From the NCBI GenBank assembly GCA_015039365.1, contig WION01000441.1, positions 1 to 43,728 of the forward strand: a stretch of DNA of 43,728 nucleotides. The letters are read 5' to 3'. Shown one piece after another: positions 41,264 to 43,728 of this stretch. A program made the position numbers and the translations under genes. Source of the DNA: Amanita rubescens (Eukaryota; Basidiomycota; Agaricomycetes; Agaricales; Amanitaceae). The stretch's first letter is position 1; the number at the start of each line of letters is the position of its first letter. Under the pieces are notes generated by a model. It was not told the origin of the DNA, searched no databases, and worked only from the letters and a program-made list of their open reading frames with translations.

Positions 41264-43728
41264 ATGTCTCTATCTAGCTGGAGCTCGTGTATCACCCACG
41301 GATACGCCAAGCTCGCCGACTTCAACGTTGAGAACTTGTTTGTCAAGAAGAATGAACCCGGGCCACCTCGGACCGTATATGTCAGTCAAGACCTGCCCCA
41401 TGACTATCTCGATAGCAAAGGTCGCGTTAGACCAGAACATGTCTACTTCACCAACCAAGTTATTACGTCCAAATACACGATCATTACTTTCTTGCCAAGG
41501 AACCTGCTCGAGCAGTTTAGGCGGATAGCCAACGTGTGAGTATTGTCTCTCGCATTGGCGCGAGTGAGCTGACGTGGACGGCAGATTCTTTCTGGGTATC
41601 GCGATTCTTCAGTTCAATAACAAGTTTTCGACCATTTCTCCGGGCCTCGTCATTCTTCCCTTGTTAATCGTTCTAACTATCACGGCTGCGAAGGATGCAT
41701 ACGAGGATGTGAAGCGGCACCATTCCGATAGACGAGTAAATCATTCGACTGTCCGTGTCCTCGCCGGGGGAGGTTGGGTCAATCCGAATGCTATGGGGAG
41801 GAAGGCTCGGACGTTTGTGAGGGGTATTGTTCCAAGCGGTGGAAAGCCAAAGGCGGTCAAGTTGAACACGTCGAGTGATTCGGGAGATACAGTGGCCGAA
41901 CAAGGACCAGCCAAACAGCAGGTGCCTCAAGGGAACGGCCAACGCCATGCGAGCATGGAATCACCCATATCGCTAGACGATATCTCCGAGTCACATGCAC
42001 CCCATCTGTTTGGGGACCACGATCCCAACACTCGCCCACATTGGAGGAAGACTCTCTGGGAGGACGTGCACGTGGGTGACTTTGTCAAGATTGTCAATAA
42101 TGAAGCTCTTCCCGCCGACATCCTCATCTGTGCTACGTCCGAGGGTGATAACGTGGCTTTCGTAGAGACCAAAAATCTGGATGGAGAGACGAATCTCAAG
42201 TCCCGCCATGCCGTACAGGCATTGACCCATATTCGGTCCGCCGCCAATTGTGCCAACAGGCGTAATGCGTTTGCCGTCGATTGTGACCGGCCTGATACGA
42301 ATATGTTCAAGCTGAATGCAACAGTGAGAATTGGAAAGGATGCGGTACCCGTGGATTTGCAGATGGCGCTTTTGAGGGGAACCGTGCTGAGGAATACAGA
42401 ATGGGTCATTGGCGTGGTTTTATACACTGGTGAGGATACAAAGATTATTCTCAATTCGGGTGGCACGCCAAGTAAAAGGAGTAAAGTCGAGAGACAGATG
42501 AATCCCCAAGTGTAGGTTCAATCAATGGATATGGCTGGTTGACGCTGAAATTTTCTATAGTTTTATCAATCTTATTCTTCTCGCTTTAATGGCAGCCGCA
42601 TGCGCCATTGCGGACTCTGTTCTTGAACATCAAGACTATCCGAGGCAAGCGCCATGGCTATATGGCGATAATACGTCCGGAGATAATCCATCTATCAATG
42701 GTCTCGTGACATTTGCTTTTGCTCTCATCACGTATGTCTGTTACTCGCACACATCTTTCCATATTTGTACTCAATCCTTGAACAGCTTCCAGAATATTGT
42801 ACCCATCTCTCTTTACATCTCTATCGAGTTTGTACGAACATGTCAAGCCGCGTTTATTTACTTTGACAAGGAGATATTCTATGAAAAGACCAGCAGCCAA
42901 CACTAGCCAGAAGTTGGAACTTGTCCGATGATTTGGGACAAATAGAGTACATTTTTTCCGACAAGACGGGCACATTGACCCAAGTAAGCCTTTCCATTGT
43001 GTTTGGGACGAGGTTGCTGACGAACCGCACATAGAACTCGATGATCTTCCAGAAATGCTCTATTGCGGGCAAAGTCTACGGTGGAGAACCGGAAGAAGAA
43101 AGGCCGGGAGAAGATGAGATCATGGTTGTACCTCGTGTCAACGACGAGATACCCCCATTCCTGGATGTCAAAGAAGTTCCACTGTCGAGCACAGATCTCT
43201 CCATCACCGCCGTAGGCTCCCCTCCACCCCCTCCGCCGTTTAACAGCATCAACGAACAAATTGTTGACACCAACGAGCCTTGGCCAAACGACCAGAAAAA
43301 CGCCAGACCCTGTTGAAGCACAGGGCGTTCAAACCTCCGAGCATGTCCTAAACCATTTCAGAGATGCCAGGCTTTCAGCAGACTTGACAGAAGCTGCGGC
43401 CATCCCAAACTCTGGGAGCCCTGATCCGGAAGTAGCAGCGCGTGCACGGGCCCTGAATGGTTTTTTCAATGTGTTGGCACTCTGTCATACCGTGTTGGCG
43501 TCGGTAGATGCCGCGACGGGTGCATTGGAGTATAAAGCCCAGTCTCCCGACGAAGCAGCGCTCGTCCAGGCTGCAGCGGACGTTGGGTTCGTTTTTCGCG
43601 GTCGGGATCGTGAGACGTTACTCCTCCAAACGCCGTTCAGTGCCGGTGTTGAGCGCTACGAGCTTTTGAACATCCTAGAGTTCACCAGTGCTCGGAAGAG
43701 GATGAGCGTCGTTGTGAGGAAGATGGAA
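41264..43728 (+). CDS. P4-ATPase phospholipid flippase, Dnf type (5' part)
   Basis: Exons 41264-41535, 41585-42511, 42561-42731 and 42786-42984, then 43034 to the window edge. Conserved words are [30 protein letters not shown], the actuator loop [12 protein letters not shown]4 [12 protein letters not shown], the phosphorylation site D-K-T-G-T-L-T-Q and the nucleotide-domain [11 protein letters not shown]. The enzyme moves aminophospholipids or lysolipids to the cytosolic leaflet of plasma or late-secretory membranes, driven by ATP. The reading frame breaks twice. Near 42,895-42,905 one base is missing at CCAACACTAG, just before the D-K-T-G site. Near 43,290-43,300 one base is surplus, beside AAAAA. 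All else is intact, so assembly error is a good alternative to inactivation. The 3' end lies outside the window. Confidence 0.88.

Overview
This window is nuclear DNA of a filamentous basidiomycete, most likely an Agaricomycete. The genes are dense with 45-65 nt GT-AG introns, and the gene content is fungal: Cdc10-type septin, Ste14, ORC3, AHA1, a fungal P4-ATPase, a DUF3429 protein and a basidiomycete-type sesquiterpene synthase. Most distinctive are several copies of a multi-intron membrane protein of the DUF6534 type, a family of unknown function expanded in mushroom-forming fungi. All gene models here were spliced by hand from the sequence and checked for reading-phase consistency.

Left part (1-11.3 kb). 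A decayed DUF6534 copy (+) lies tail to tail with an intact F-box/WD40 gene (-). That gene is divergent from an isoprenylcysteine methyltransferase (STE14 type, +). Two more decayed DUF6534 copies (-) follow, then an intact nine-exon SET/MYND gene (+).

Middle part (11.5-23.3 kb). Three tandem segments of about 4 kb each carry a copy of the F-box/WD40 gene's 3' end (+), one DUF6534 gene (-) and a block of coding-like sequence from one or two unrecognised genes. The WD40-tail/DUF6534 pairing matches the pair at 0.65-2.3 kb but in inverted orientation. The segments were therefore copied from that junction, cutting the WD40 gene and, in one case, the SET/MYND gene. By my models one DUF6534 copy (16.0-17.3 kb) is fully open. 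Another (20.4-21.7 kb) is open from exon 2 onward. The other four carry frameshifts, a nonsense codon or deletions.

Right part (23.4-43.7 kb). This is mostly single-copy housekeeping genes: mitochondrial ribosomal protein mL54 (-) and ORC3 (+) share a 77 bp divergent spacer. Then come a single-pass membrane SH3 protein (-), a mitochondrial DUF3429/TMEM69-like protein (-), a sesquiterpene synthase (-), AHA1 (+), a 4.3 kb gene-poor stretch with a tandem repeat, a CDC10-like septin (+) and the 5' part of a Dnf-type lipid flippase (+, cut by the window edge). ORC3, the flippase (twice) and possibly the terpene synthase show single-base frame breaks. Three of these lie in or next to A runs, so assembly errors are as likely as real lesions.

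The genes do not form one pathway. The unusual part is the DUF6534 array with its captured gene tails and an unrecognised protein family. No tRNA, rRNA, CRISPR, origin or intact transposon was found.
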